Source of the DNA: Cyclaneusma minus
Lineage: Eukaryota > Ascomycota > Leotiomycetes > Marthamycetales > Marthamycetaceae
Reading direction: 5' to 3'
NCBI GenBank assembly: GCA_037179335.1
Contig: JAKZHN010000025.1
Span: 124,001 to 188,000, forward strand
DNA: 64,000 nt
A program made the translations under genes and the position numbers. Under the pieces are notes generated by a model. It was not told the DNA's origin. It saw only the letters and a program-made list of their open reading frames with translations, and ran no database searches. This document shows, piece by piece, positions 22,200 to 33,782 of the stretch (position 1 is its first letter; every line of letters starts with the position of its first letter).

Positions 22200-25100
22200 T
22201 CAGTCGCATCCACAGAACCACTTGGGGGACGTTTTCGTCGAGCCAATGACCATAAGTGGCACGGTGGTAGGTGCGTTGCTTTCACGTTCTTCTTGCTGCT
22301 GGGTAATACAGAGTGCGCGGGTGTAGAAACGCAACACAATGTCCGACTGAGCGGGAGAGAGTTTCTCAATGACATCCTGCTCCGCGTATTTTCTTTTTGG
22401 GGAATCATGCGAAAGCCAATAGAAACACCCTACTTGGGTTGACCCCTTCTATTCCAATGTTCGTCCTCTGATGAGGAGGAGGCGGAGAGTACGTCAGAAT
22501 GAGGCTTGGAGATGTTCTCACAGCCATTCGTAGCAAAACCCTGAGAAGAACCAAGTGAGCAAATAACCCCACACCATCTTGGTCTGACCCGTTCAACCAT
22601 CTCTCCCAGGCTAAACCCGAGTGGCGAAAATCTTAAAAGGGATCCAATCGAAGTAATTTTCCACCGCTTGGGAGTGAAGCAGACCTAGGAGCAGACCGTG
22701 TGTTCCATGCACGCCGCATTCCAAGGATCCGTATTGTCAAGTCCAAGCTTGTACCATCGGAGGTGAGGAACGTCAGGACGTTTTCGTCACTGGCCTTACA
22801 AGAGTGGTGGCTTGTGGTGCTCTGATGGGTGGTGTGGCAGCTTTTCGGTCGCTTGCTCGGGTGTAGCATCACGTTGTACACTTATCGAGTCTTTGAGCCA
22901 GTAGACCAAGCTCTGCGATTCCAAGAGCTGCCTATGTCTTTCGTCAAAAGCGCATCTGCAGCTCCCCCAACAACGGGCTTGAGAAAGCAAAATCTCGAGA
23001 CCGCGGTGCTAAGTAATGCTATTTGCTTCTGCTACTCGAATAGCACAAGGAAGAGCAAGAAGCTAGAAGACCTGCTGGAAAGGATGCGCGAAAGAGCAAG
23101 CAGTAACGAAAGCTTGCATCCCATTTGCACCCAGCATGCCTAAGGGAATTCCGGCGATATCTCGTGGAGCTCTTGGCTGAGAGCATGGGTGGGGATGATG
23201 CGCAGATTTCGCCGAAATGTCGAACTCCGCTCGCAGTCCTTGTCTAATCGTCACGTCGAAGTTTTGCACGATGAAAAGTAAGAAGACAGGATGTCTGGCC
23301 TCGATGATGCTCTCCATCCAGTCTAAGCTCCGTAGTGGCGGTCACGGATAGCCCGAGTTCTGCGGGAGGTACTAAGATTCAAGACAGAGCAGGGTACGCA
23401 TACCTCTTGAACAAAGATGGTCAAAGATGTGGCTGGCCTGGCATGTCGATGAACAGGTGTGGCAACAAGTGGAAGCTGGTCAACGCAGGCAGTTGAATGG
23501 AGGTCACGCGACTCGGAGCACGTGGATGGAGTCAGGGAAAGATGTGGTGAGGTACCGTGTCGCAGTCGTGGCCGGGAGTTGCCAGCAATGCTGATTCTCG
23601 GAATGCTATCATCGCAAGCTGTCGATCGAAACGTTGGGTCTGGATTTGTAGCAGTGTGCGCAAGCCACTTTCTTTGTTGTCGGGTCCATTTATAGATTTC
23701 GTGGCGTGCAAATGGCATTGAACTTCTTGGAAACGTTTCTTCAGGATATCGTCCCCATCGCTGGTGATAATTTTCAGGCCTTGTACGGGCTCCCGATGTC
23801 GTCTTGGGGGCGTGAGTGCTGAAACCAGTTAGAATCTTCCTTGACGCAGAATATACAGAACGGCGCGTATGAATTCAGGAGACTTACCTTCTAAGCAGCA
23901 AGCTCGACAGCTGCCTTCTGCTTTTGTCACGAGGACACAGGGAGGGGTCTGAGGAGATCGGCACCCAGTGTAAAACTGGAATTGTAGACTAAAGAGAGAA
24001 GAGAGCTCAAGAGAGAGCTCCCTTCTTAAGCTCAGCAGCGGAGCGCTAGCAGTTAAGCGAGAGCTTAGCGCCGACTAGCGCCATTGTGACCTTTGCTATC
24101 TACGGAGCTAGTTATCCAATAACTAAGTGCCGGGGAGCCCGTAACATTTGTCGGAGACTTGCGGCGAGGACCACCATATACAGCCTGGTGGATCTGGGCC
24201 TTATCGTAAGTCTGGTCTTTCTCAAGGTTGAGCTCTTCCTCGAGCTCCGCCAAGCAGGTACCGCGATTGAACTGAGAGCGACGGCGGCATTACTCGTCAC
24301 GGAACTGATGTCCATGCCTTCGCTCCAGCCTCGTGACGTAGCATCGTGCCCGGACCAGGGCCGTCACAGCATCCTTGATTCATGGAGTGCTGCATGAAGC
24401 TTCGAGTATTGTCGAGAGTATCGCCAGAAACGCATCGATTGCCATTTCCCCCGCGATCATGGCGTTGGTGGTGCCGTCTCCACCAACGCGGCATTTGAAA
24501 CAGGTTGGCATCCAGGTTTGCAGATGACAGAGCCGAGTTTGACAGGTCCATGACTTTCTCCATCTGAATGTCAGGCTTGGTCACGCCATTGCTCGCTTGT
24601 GAGATATTGCCGCTCCAGCTGACGTGCAAGCCAAATGGCTCCCCAGGGATGATGATTGTGTATCTCTTCACCAATTCCACTGCGTATCTTCTTGCGCGCT
24701 CCTCGGGAGTCAGGTGAAGCTGTGGAGCATGGACTCGAACTGATCGCAGATGTAGATGTAGTTGGTCTCCTTCTTCCACTGGGACTTCAGCAGATCGAGA
24801 GTTTGTCTGATGTAGTCGGCGCGGCCGGCTTGGTTTAGTTCGTTGGTAATAGTTGGGCTAGATCGAAGGTCGCAAGACAAGTAGTGGACATCCGAGCTGT
24901 CGTACGAGGCCTCGCTCGAGTATCGGACTTTTCTCGTAGTTGCTGGAAATATGACCTTGAAAGTAGGTATCCAAAATTGGTATCGAAGTTGGTAAATATC
25001 TTCCTCGTAGTTGCTTGGAACATGACCTGGAAAGTCCAAAGTTGGTATCGAAGCTGATAGATATTTCGCCGTAGTTGCTGGAAGCATGATTTTGAAAGTA

Positions 25101-25220
25101 TCCCAAATCGTTATGGAAGTCGGCGATGTTTTTCCAATATTAAGTTTGGAGACGAGATTATTCCAAGTAACTTTCCGCCTTGATGGTATTGTCTATAGAG
25201 TAATACACGTCAGTCCAGCC
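22200..25220. other. Degenerate repeats, no intact gene
   Basis: A second copy of the 22.1 kb segment lies at 22660-22750. A self-complementary GAGAGCTC/GCTCTC-rich stretch lies at 23990-24070. Between 24.9 and 25.1 kb, the phrase GTTGCTGGAA(G)CATGA(C/T)(C/T)TTGAAAGT recurs three times about 60 bp apart. No frame extends convincingly. Confidence 0.4.
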
Positions 25221-25227
25221 ATAGCTT

Positions 25228-25967
25228 TTAAGAGATCGGCAGGGAAAAATGAAGAAGAAATATCTTACCCATTAGCCGGAACATTTCCCGCCACCATCTG
25301 AGCTTCTCTTGGCTCTCCAGACTGTAAGCAGCTGAAGGTTCGTAGAGGACACCACGTACAGGTGGAAGCTCGTCATCCCCCGCACGGAATTTGTCTTTCT
25401 TCGGGCTCCGTGCTGCCCGGTATGGGGGTTGTTGTGGAGCAAGCCCGCAGTAAAAGCACTGCTGCGGGCTTGCTCCACCCACCGTCTTCAACTTCTGCTC
25501 CAGTCTTCCGAGGGCAGAGAAGAGGTAGACGAATGGAGGCTCGAAGACCGGAGCTGGTAGTATCAGTTCCGAATCGGTACTTTCTTTATGTCGAAAGAGC
25601 ACACCAGGTCGTAGTAGATACTCCTTGACGATGGGAGGGAGGTAGGAGGAAATCTTGGTCTGCATATCCGCGGTCCGTGGGCTGGAGCACTAGACATGCT
25701 TGCGTGGTTGACGGGCGGTACTTGGTAGACTTTGCCAGGGTTGCTGCACTGTTCAAGACACAAGAGTTTTGGTGTCTGTGCCAAGCCAAGATCAACCACT
25801 CCGACCAGTTTGACCCCAGCCACCAGGCCACCATAGTGGAGCGCCAGGCTGGTGGTGAAAAGGCGTAATCCAGGGAATTCTGTAGCTTTGTCGAAGATGT
25901 CGAAATCGCAGATGACCGGATCGACCGAAGGCTCTGAGAGTTTAAGAACCGTTAGTTTCCCACACAC
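25228..25967 (-). pseudogene. Unrecognised gene fragments, partly duplicated at 31 kb
   Basis: Two overlapping minus frames look protein-like. One (25967-25563) contains VICDFDIFDKATEFPGLRLF and a glycine/valine-rich stretch. The other ends in DELPPVRGVLYEPSAAYSLE and QEKLRWWREMFRLMG. The DNA at 25291-25426 is nearly the same as 30999-31135, with small differences that shift the frame. Family unknown. The F-box-like fragment beside the 31 kb copy suggests both came from one duplicated gene. Confidence 0.35.
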
Positions 25968-25991
25968 GCAAACCAGGAACCGTAATGCGAG

Positions 25992-26148
25992 TCTCCTGGG
26001 GGCCGGAGCACATCAGGAGGAGGACCTATGAGCTCCCATTGATGCGCCCCAACCCCCAGGCGGCAACCGTAATGCGAGTCTCTTGGGGGCCGGAGCACAT
26101 CAGCTGGAGGACCTTGAGGCCCCCCAGTGATGTGCCCCAGCCCCCAGG
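25992..26148. repeat. Two adjacent foldback elements
   Basis: Copy 1 (about 25992-26062) and copy 2 (about 26082-26148) each begin with CTGGGGGCCGGAGCACATCA or its near match and end with its reverse complement (TGATG(T)GCCCCA(G/A)CCCCCAG). Each would fold into a hairpin. Related copies lie at 27.1 and 29.5 kb. Confidence 0.6.
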
Positions 26149-27082
26149 CATTGGCGTTGACTCTTCCTATGAAGAGCTCTCTGGTTGGATATCAGAGTGG
26201 CCTTTGATCGCTGGCTCTCAGTCCTAGGAGGCGGGCGGCACGAACGATTTAGGCGTTTTTGGTTGATCAGGGTTACGAGCTTTCGACAGCCGTGACCATG
26301 CTAAGTCTCTCGGCCCTTGAGTGGACATCGGTACCAAGATGGAAGCAGCCCCCAGGCACCCGCAGCAGCGTGAGAGGGTTGGCGTTGCGTTGCGGAACCA
26401 GCGTCGGTTGGCACTTGAGTTTTTGCCTTGTTTGCGCTTCAGAATGTCGACAAATCCATCGTCGTTGGGAAAGTTGTCGAGAACGATGCCGCCATTGCCA
26501 GAGTTGATATCGGAAAAGGCGTTGTGTTGAAAGACAGGAAGCAGTCAGCTGAAGCCTTAGAGATGACAATGTCCTCAGCGAGACTACTGAATCCTTGTGT
26601 CCACCTGCGCAGACTTTCCAGTCTTTCATAGGACTGGGAAGCTTGCATTGCGATGGTTGCTACGCAGTGGGTTCGTGGATAGCACTCAGGGAAAGAATGA
26701 TACGATCTCCAGTTAGACGGCTACATGCCAGAGTTGGCACGCCACTGCAGGATTCTGTAGAGAGCCGCATAACTCATCGCCGTATCCAAAAGCATCCAGG
26801 TAAACTGCATGGCGGACAATGCAGCCGTCAATTCAACTTCATATCCATCCAGTTCAGGGCTCTGAACAGTTCAAACCAGTCCAGTTTAAGGGTTGAACTG
26901 GTTGTGCTGGACGCGATTAAATGGCGAGCCGAGAGACGTGTCGATGTGTGGGAATGGCGCCGGGTAGAGGACGACGTCGGCTGGCAGACGTGGCACGATC
27001 CCACCATGTAGGTGATTGCGGTGGTGGATAGGAAGACCTGGCAGGTTGTAATTTTGCAAAACCGGCCATGATCCGTAATATG

Positions 27083-27160
27083 AGGTGCCTGGTGGCCGGG
27101 GCACATCGGCTGGAGGACCAGATAATCCCCAATCGATGAGCACCCCAGCCACCAGACAGC
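27083..27160. repeat. Foldback element copy
   Basis: CTGGTGGCCGGGGCACATCG pairs with GATGAGCACCCCAGCCACCAG across about 30 bp of loop. It is the same family as 25.99-26.15 kb, with CTGGTGG instead of CTGGGGG ends. Confidence 0.55.
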
Positions 27161-27630
27161 CACCGTGGGGCGCAGGGCGAGATCAACCCTATGGGGCGCA
27201 GGGCGAAGATCCGGTATTCGGTTCTTTGTCGACGACATATCGTCCATCGGCCGGGCACTGAGGGATTCAGGAAACGCCGAATCGTCACTCTACCACTTCG
27301 AAGCAATTTTTGGAGGAATGATGACATGGCTGTATGTGTGTGTCCTCTGCGGAATCGGGAGGGTTTGAGGTGCAGCAGAGAATATGGTAACGCTCCAAGG
27401 TGACGTAAGTGTTCTTTGGCATGGTCAGGCTTGGGTCCGTGAAGAACATCTTGCGGGAGATGTCGTCCCATAGGAAGCAGTCGTGTAGAGCTTGTCGTCA
27501 ATCTCGTCCACAGTCCGGCGGAAGTTCGCATAGATGATGGTACGACCGGGTGAGATGCCGAAATCATCCCCTTGAAGCACGCGTGCCACAGTGTCTGACC
27601 AGCCGTGAGGTTGTTGTTCGACTCTGTGGA

Positions 27631-28500
27631 CTATCTTGTCACGGTAGGTAGCCCGTTTTCTGCGGGGCGTACGGAGTTGGGTAGCCGCTCGTCATGTTGG
27701 GTTTGTTCATCTGACCGGGCGTTCCCATGTACTTGAGACGCCGTCGCTGACTGCCAACTGGAAGACCTGACAGTGTCTTGGCTGTTATAGCAAGTCTGAC
27801 ATTGCTTGATTTGAGAAGGCCGCATCCTCCGATTGCAGCGCCTATGTCCGCGGCGACAATTGGTACATCGGAAACCGCCTTTTGGTCCATGATGAGACCT
27901 GGGTAGACAAAACCCACAGTAGGGGTTTGGGATGAACGATCGGCCAGTTGGACTCAGCAGCGCACCAAGCCCAGAAACACAAACATCAGGAGACACCAGG
28001 GATGTTGTCGGTATCATCACCGTTGACGTCCTTGATCTCGTGCGATCAACAGCAGACTGGGCAAGCATACAGACCCGGAAGGTCCTTTTCGTTTTGGTGC
28101 CATTGTTGTTTATTAGGAATTTGTTGTTCGGATTTTGGATAAGGATCGATGTTGAGAAACGGTCGCCGTCGTGGTGGGGTTGCTCATCTGACCGAACATT
28201 CCCATGGTGAGACCTCGGTAGCCAGGACCGGGACGGGTAGAGGACTGTTTGAGTCATGGTATTGTCGTAGACCCATTCGTACATGTCGCGCGGGATATGT
28301 GTAACATCCAGAAACACCATCGTGCTAATCGTGAGGTTCTGGAGGCGAGGGATTTGGAGATAGTCCGCGAACACCCAAAGCTTGAGGTAGAGGTCGGCCG
28401 TGGACCAGTTTATGACACGAGGTTCATCTGCGCGCCATGGCGTCACCCAGATCACGGGGGCGTCCTTGGGAGCAAGTAGGATTCGAGGGGACTGCTTCAT
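27631..28500 (-). pseudogene. BTB C-terminal segment fused to Zn2Cys6-like cluster (289 codons, broken gene)
   Basis: An ATG frame of 289 residues. Residues 34-64 (TADLYLKLWVFADYLQIPRL...) match the last helices of a fungal BTB/POZ domain, as in xLYVFADKYxIPxL. Residues 195-237 carry CGFC, then RCTNCRRGHRRCNRR and KQCQTC (Cx2Cx6Cx11Cx2C), like a Zn2Cys6 cluster. Two blocks recur inside the frame: LPRSHHG (94-100 and 199-205) and HGN(V/A)RSDEQ (99-107 and 258-266). This suggests an internal duplication or readthrough of intron and exon. The BTB N-terminal half is absent upstream. A real BTB protein would not normally carry this cluster, so I favour a composite of decayed exons. Confidence 0.45.
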
Positions 28501-28919
28501 GCTGTCTCGTCAAGGAGCGAGAGACAGTAAAGCATGCCATAATGCCAGAGTCTTGTGAACAAGAAGACTGCAGCCAGGATAGCCAGTCTCCCTAATCTGA
28601 GAGTTCCGTAAATTAGTAAGTGGTTTGATTTCGAGACCTTGCAGGGAAAGTTCATACCTGAGCAAATTATTTGAGAGCCACGGAGCCAGCGTGTTCGTCT
28701 CTTGGAGTGGGCGTGACTTGGAGAGGAGCTCCCCGTCCTTGAGTACTACAGCAGGTATGCTTGGCTATGATGACGCAGCTAGCACTTCGGTCGGAAGATG
28801 CGTATACCAGGAACCCAAGGCAAATGACTGGATATCCAAAGGCCTTGGAGGGACAGTGGTGGCTCCTAACCAGATAGAGTGTGGTTCTCCTTGTCTTTGA
28901 CATCTCCATCCATAACCAT

Positions 28920-29010
28920 AGCCAGATCGGCCATAGCAAAAGCGGTAGCGCTAGCCGAGTCGGTAGTTGAAGCGGCAGTCGAAGCGGTAGCAGAGACGGT
29001 AGCCAAAGAG
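28920..29010 (+). repeat. GAAGCGGTAGC-type tandem repeat
   Basis: Several imperfect copies of (G/C)AAGCGGTAGC or GTCGGTAG follow each other. On the plus strand they spell an alanine/valine/glutamate helix-like run (AESVVEAAVEAVAETVA). Confidence 0.5.
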
Positions 29011-29499
29011 GTGTGGTTTCCAGCAGAAGTAGCACACCCTGCAAGCATTGGTGAGCGCGGGACTGTCCCGAGTCTCATCTTCAATCTCGATGTAATCCAC
29101 GGCGAGGATAATGCCAAGGGTCTTGCTCTGGACTTTTCGTGGCAGGAGTCCCAGAGGGAAGGTTACGGTCGGGATGTTGGCCCAATTGACTTTGGGCCAC
29201 TCGGGTAGTACGGTAGATGACAGTACCTGTCATCTTCTTCATTGAGCGACCAGCCGGGGCCTCTCCAGGATGGATATGTTACAGAATCAGCCGACAAGCT
29301 GTGTCCATGGCAAAGGCAGTAGCCGTAGCGGAAGTTCCACGATGAGCAGCACCCGGGTACATCTCGGCCAGGCAAACTTTTTGTACGTCTACTTTGGTTG
29401 GTTTGGGAAGTCGAAGCATCTGGCCGATGACTGGGACACCCTTGAGGTTCAACATGCATTGAGGCACCAGCGCCCGAGAGCTTTTGTGTCTTATGGGCT

Positions 29500-29665
29500 G
29501 CCTGGCGGCCGGAGCACCGTGGGTTGGAGCACCGCCACAACCCCAAGAGCATGAATGAGGTTGCTCTTGGGGCTGGCGCACCAGCAGCACCCCAGCCGCC
29601 AGATAGCCGGCATGGAAGACCAAGCTGAGTGGCCAGGGCACCATTGGGCACCCCAGCCACCCACC
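29500..29665. repeat. Foldback element copies
   Basis: CCTGGCGGCCGGAGCAC near 29504 pairs with GCACCCCAGCCGCCAG near 29587, with a nested CCCCAAGAGCATGA/TTGCTCTTGGGG hairpin between. A half copy (GGGCACCCCAGCCACCC) follows at about 29646-29662. Confidence 0.55.
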
Positions 29666-30967
29666 CGATAAAAAGTTGATGTATCCGTCAATCCATGGAG
29701 TTCTTCGGTGAACTTCATGAGATCCTTGACCTACTTATCAATGCTCATCACGCGCCCATCTGGACCAAAGAGGAACAGAGGTGTCTCGTGGCCTCGTAGG
29801 TCGTGCGTAGAACAACATGGTGTCGGCTATCATCTCATCGAAGCCCTTCGGGGATTTGGGCTCTGGTGTGGACTCGGTCTTTGCACGACCTGAAGTGTCA
29901 GCAGCCGGAGTGATAGCTGGGATCTCGACGGGAATAGTACCATGAGGACGGCACTCGGTGACTGGCTGCTCGAGTATTCAGGGATCGTATATCGCCCAAG
30001 TCCTAGGCAGTACAGATGGCCGCTAGGTCCGGAGCAGGTGACGGCATGGTAATCAGGGGTTTTCATCATCAATCCAGAAGCTCAACCGCCTCAGATACTC
30101 AGCAAGAAAGTTCTTACCAGCAATTGCACCTTTTTCTTTTTTGATTTTCTTGGTGCGCTGGGAACTGCACGAGTGCTGAGTCTTCCAACTGCTCGAATCT
30201 TGGATATATCGAACACCGAGCAAGGAGCCGGAGTATTCACGAGAGTGTCGAGGGAAGGCGCACAGGGACATCAAGGTCGGTGTAGAACGCTGCCTTGATG
30301 CCGATCATCTGTTCCGAAGAACATCGGTCTGCATTCTCGCCTACTTCAAGTCAGCCAAAGTCGCAAAGTTTAGAGGTCAGGGATTACTTACTCGCTGACA
30401 TGTCGGCGTGAGAGGGGGTAAAACCTGTGATTTGCAAGGCCTCTGCACGGTGCAGGTCTGTGGGAATGAATTTCTTGCCCCTAGCTCGATTGGCCAGGTA
30501 CCATTCCTTGAACGCGATCATGGACGGGCCTCGACTGCTAGTTCTCGGGTAATGACGAGGGGACCGGGAGGACGTGATTGGTTTATCTACGTCTTGCTCG
30601 CCGGCAAACCCAGCACACATGTAGTAGATGTGCGAAGGTTGGCTGTTGCTCAGCATGACTGTGGCGATTCACCTTCGAGGGCGTGGGCTTGGCCCTCGAG
30701 GAAATCACTGTAGCAGGCTCGATCGAGAAGAGCCGCTATGCCATACTTGGCCTTGTCCACATCTGCAGACTTCTTGTGCGTAACCAAACAGCTGGTTATC
30801 GAGTAGACAATGGTCCGACGGATCGGACACTGGTTGCTAGTCGATAGCAATAAACAGCGACCAGCCCGATGAGGTTGGGCAGGAGGGGGCCTACGCAGCA
30901 TTGCTTATTAGTTTTGCTTTCAAGGTAAGCCGCTAGCAGCAGGGCGAGTGGAGGGAAAGGGGGATGA

Positions 30968-31560
30968 TCAACTTACGTGTTGGCTTGGAAGAATCCAACC
31001 ACCATTTGAGCTTTTCTTGGCTCTCCAGACTGCCAAAGCAGCTGAAGGTTCGTAGGGTACACCACGTACAGGTGAAAGCTCATCGTTCCCCGCACGGATT
31101 TGAGTTCTTGGAGCTCCGTGCTGCTCCGTGTTCGGAATGTTGCGCAGCCGGCCAAATTGTCGGCAGGCTTCTTGGTGAGGATGAGTGTAGAAGATCTTGG
31201 GTCGGAAGGCCGGATGTTCAAGCATGGTAGTCCACTGGTCATCGATGATGTTGGAGATGAAGATGATGCTCTTGACGTGTTTCGCGAGCGCAGGAACTAA
31301 AGTAAGCGACTTGAACTTCTGTCTTTTCTTTCGGGATGACCATGACGGTAATCTCACTAAAGAGATATTCGGCGGCGAGATCGGCGCAGTCACGGCTGAC
31401 ATATCTCAGCTTCTTGAGCGTCTTGATATCGGCGTAAGCGAATATCTGAGAGCCGCGGAAGTTATGGACCAGACAATCCTTGCCCTGGATGGTCGCGTAG
31501 GAGATCTCGGCGACCTTGTCACTGTAAAGCGGGCCGCCGTGTGTTTCTCCGTCATCTTAC
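30968..31560 (-). pseudogene. F-box-like gene fragment with frameshift
   Basis: On the minus strand from about 31550 to 31320 one frame reads GPLYSDKVAEISYATIQGKD, then ADIKTLKKLRYVSRDCADLA and AEYLFSEITVMVIP. The pattern of leucines with RYVSRDC is like the end of a fungal F-box and the linker after it. Coherence then passes to the next frame: KFKSLTLVPALAKHVKSIIF. No intron signal lies at the join, so one base has been gained or lost. The 3' part (30999-31135) is the copy of 25.29-25.43 kb. Confidence 0.45.
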
Positions 31561-32242
31561 ACTGATCACACAACAGAGAGCCAGAATGGGAGTTGGTTAA
31601 AAACCGTTCGTAAAATCCAACTTGAGAGCAATTGACCATGAGCAGGCTGTCAAAGCTACTGGAAGAGTCCGACCTGGTGAGAGCGGGCTTCTTCTTCTTC
31701 TTGACGGCCACCTTGGGCTTCTTGGCGCGAGGAGCAGAAGGGATGGCGCCAGCCTTACGCTTCTTGTAGCCCAGCATACTGAGCAGGTCGCTGGGGCCTT
31801 TCTTCTTGGGCATGAGACGGCTGTTGGTTGAGCCTCGGCTCTTCGAATCGGTGATCTTGAACAGGCCACTCCGAGCAAGTCGGGGCGGAGAAGGCCCGAC
31901 AAGCTGGATATGAAGCACGTTGCTGCCGAGGGCAGGTGTACAGATGCTCTGACACTGCTGGCAGGGGAGCGGAAGCTTCGACGAATTCGGTAATGTACCA
32001 GGGGTCTTCGGAGTTGTCTTCCTTTTTTGCGCAATGGTAGCCGGCATTTCCTCTTTTTCCAAGCAGATGTCGTTGGCAAAGGCAGTAGCCGCATCTATAC
32101 GTTGCGAGAAGCAAAGGAGCTGCAAATAGGCTTCCGCGCAACTGGGTATATCGCTATTTCGGTTGTTTTTGAGCCCAGAAGCCGTTCCTCGGCTGGTGTG
32201 TGAGTAATGTACCAGGGGTCTTCGGAGTTGTCTTCCAGGCAT
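31561..32242 (-). pseudogene. Basic, serine-rich gene fragment with nuclear-targeting-like stretches
   Basis: A minus frame from the ATG at 32242 contains LPCQQCQSIC, then SRLMPKKKGPSDLLSMLGYK, KKRKAGAIPSAPRAKKPK and KKKKKPALTRSDSSSSFDSL. The lysine blocks look like nuclear localisation signals. LTRSDS(S/T)SSFDSL recurs in a separate fragment at 34.3 kb. The F-box-like frame continues directly downstream, so both may belong to one ancestral gene. Family not recognised. Confidence 0.4.
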
Positions 32243-32345
32243 ATGCCTAAAGAATCGGCTTCGGGCCAGGTGTTGCAGTTATTAGCAATGTCGATACGAA
32301 GGTGCCCCAGTTCGGTGATGTACCAGGGCTCTTCGAAGTTGATGA
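31990..32345 (-). repeat. Triplicated EDPWYIT-coding block
   Basis: The plus-strand phrase AATGTACCAGGGGTCTTCGG occurs at about 31993 and 32205, and a variant (GATGTACCAGGGCTCTTCGA) at about 32318. On the minus strand these encode (N/E)SEDPWYIT or FEEPWYIT. The first two copies extend to AGTTGTCTTCC. Confidence 0.55.
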
Positions 32346-32676
32346 AGGCGTATCCGACGTCGCAGTTGTTGGCAAAGTCTCTCAACCGTCCACTCTGCAT
32401 CCAATTCCCAGAATCTCGCGGCCCGCCTCTCCGTTTCTTGGGCCAAACGTGTGCAACTGGGGAAATGCGAAACAGCGTCCACAATCAAGTCGCAAAGCTC
32501 TCTCATCACTTGGCGCAGCGTCTCCATTTTGTTCTGGGCGTCATCGAGCTGATGATGCGGGAGTAAGCAGGCGGGATACCTAGGACTTGGAAAAAAGGTC
32601 AGTATGGGATGAAGTCGTGGTATGGACGGGTGCAAGAGACTAACCTAGGACTGCAGATGGAGCTGTAGCGATAGAG

Positions 32677-32880
32677 TCAGCTGCGCTTCCAGGCGCTAGC
32701 GTAATTCAAAGACCTAATTGGTCCAAGCTGGCGATACATCTCGTGGGGGAGCCAAACCGTCATGACAGTAAACTCGTCGATGTGAGCGGAGAAGACCATC
32801 GCCAAAATCTTGAAAGGGGCCCAGTTGAAGTCGGGGGAGACCAGGACCAATGAGCGAGACCCGTGTTCCAAGCGCGCCGT
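32677..32880 (-). pseudogene. Gene fragment (VSPDFNWAPFKIL), related to 22.1 and 22.7 kb copies
   Basis: The minus strand reads LEHGSRSLVLVSPDFNWAPF then KILAMVFSAHIDEFTVMTVW. The LEHG/VCF...W..xSI start aligns by eye with translated copies at 22.1 and 22.7 kb that carry stops. It is the cleanest of the three. Function unknown. Confidence 0.35.
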
Positions 32881-32900
32881 GTCTCGTAGCCACCGCTCTG

Positions 32901-33782
32901 TTACAGTTTCGCATCGGTATCATTATCCAAGTGATCAAATCCAAGATCCTTAGCTATGTCAGCCAGGGACTGGACGACACCGGGTAGATGCTGCCTTAGA
33001 CCCCCAGAACCTTGTACTGGTTGATGCGAAAGCAGGACTGACCCGTACTCGTCTTCATTGTCCGTTTCGGAGATGACAGGACCGGGAGCAAGGTACGGCA
33101 TGGTTGGACCTTCGAGCACTGCGCGCAGAACGGATAAGTAAAGGAAAGTAAAGGCAGCATAGGAGATGCGCAAGCCATTTCCAAACTTTGAGCTCGAAGC
33201 TGCGGCCAGAAACGACCGTTGGACCTCCGTTTCCACCGTTATCTTGTCTTGTAGTTCCATGAAGGTTGGGTTTGGCGTAATACTGAATAATGGTAGCTTG
33301 CGGAATGCAGAAGGCGGGTTGATCCTTTGCAATGAAATCAATGGTCCCAACGGAACCCCATGAGTACGTTGGAAACATGAAGTCCGTTGGAACCACGCGC
33401 ACTTCGATGGCAGATTCAGCTTCACGCATGCTAAGTTCACACCATTGTTAGCAAATGTCGACAGAATTGAGGAATGAAAGAATAGATAGGCAAATAGTGA
33501 AGAAAGAGGGACCAGGAGCGATACATACCTGCCCAGGGAGGCGCGAGGCTTCCAGAATGCAGAGAGCGAGTAGACCACCATCACCAGGCCAGATACATCG
33601 TACTGGTAAATCTTGCCGAGGGGCCAACCCAGAACCATAAACATATTGGGTGACGCTCGTCTTTCGGTGTACAAGACGGCGTTCCGAATATGCTGTTTTG
33701 CGCGGTACCTCGTCGAACATAGGCTCCTTGTCCAATCGACGGTACACTCCGACACTCTCTTTGAAAAAGCGCTAGCAGTCAT
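32901..33782 (-). pseudogene. Unrecognised fragments with repeated KIYQYD motif
   Basis: Two overlapping minus frames appear coding-like in turn: EVRVVPTDFMFPTYSWGSVG (33.4-33.2 kb), and SETDNEDEYGSVLLSHQPVQ then SLADIAKDLGFDHLDNDTDA (33.06-32.9 kb). The word (G/D)KIYQYDV appears near 33.6 kb, near 33.94 kb and as GQIYQYK near 34.61 kb. QPVQGSG appears near 33.0 and 34.63 kb. These look like shuffled copies of one exon set. Confidence 0.35.

Noticed and set aside
28667..29044. Leucine-rich minus-strand frame that looks like membrane spans
   Set aside because: It comes from the GAAGCGGTAGC tandem repeat read in one frame. The run of leucines is a repeat artefact.
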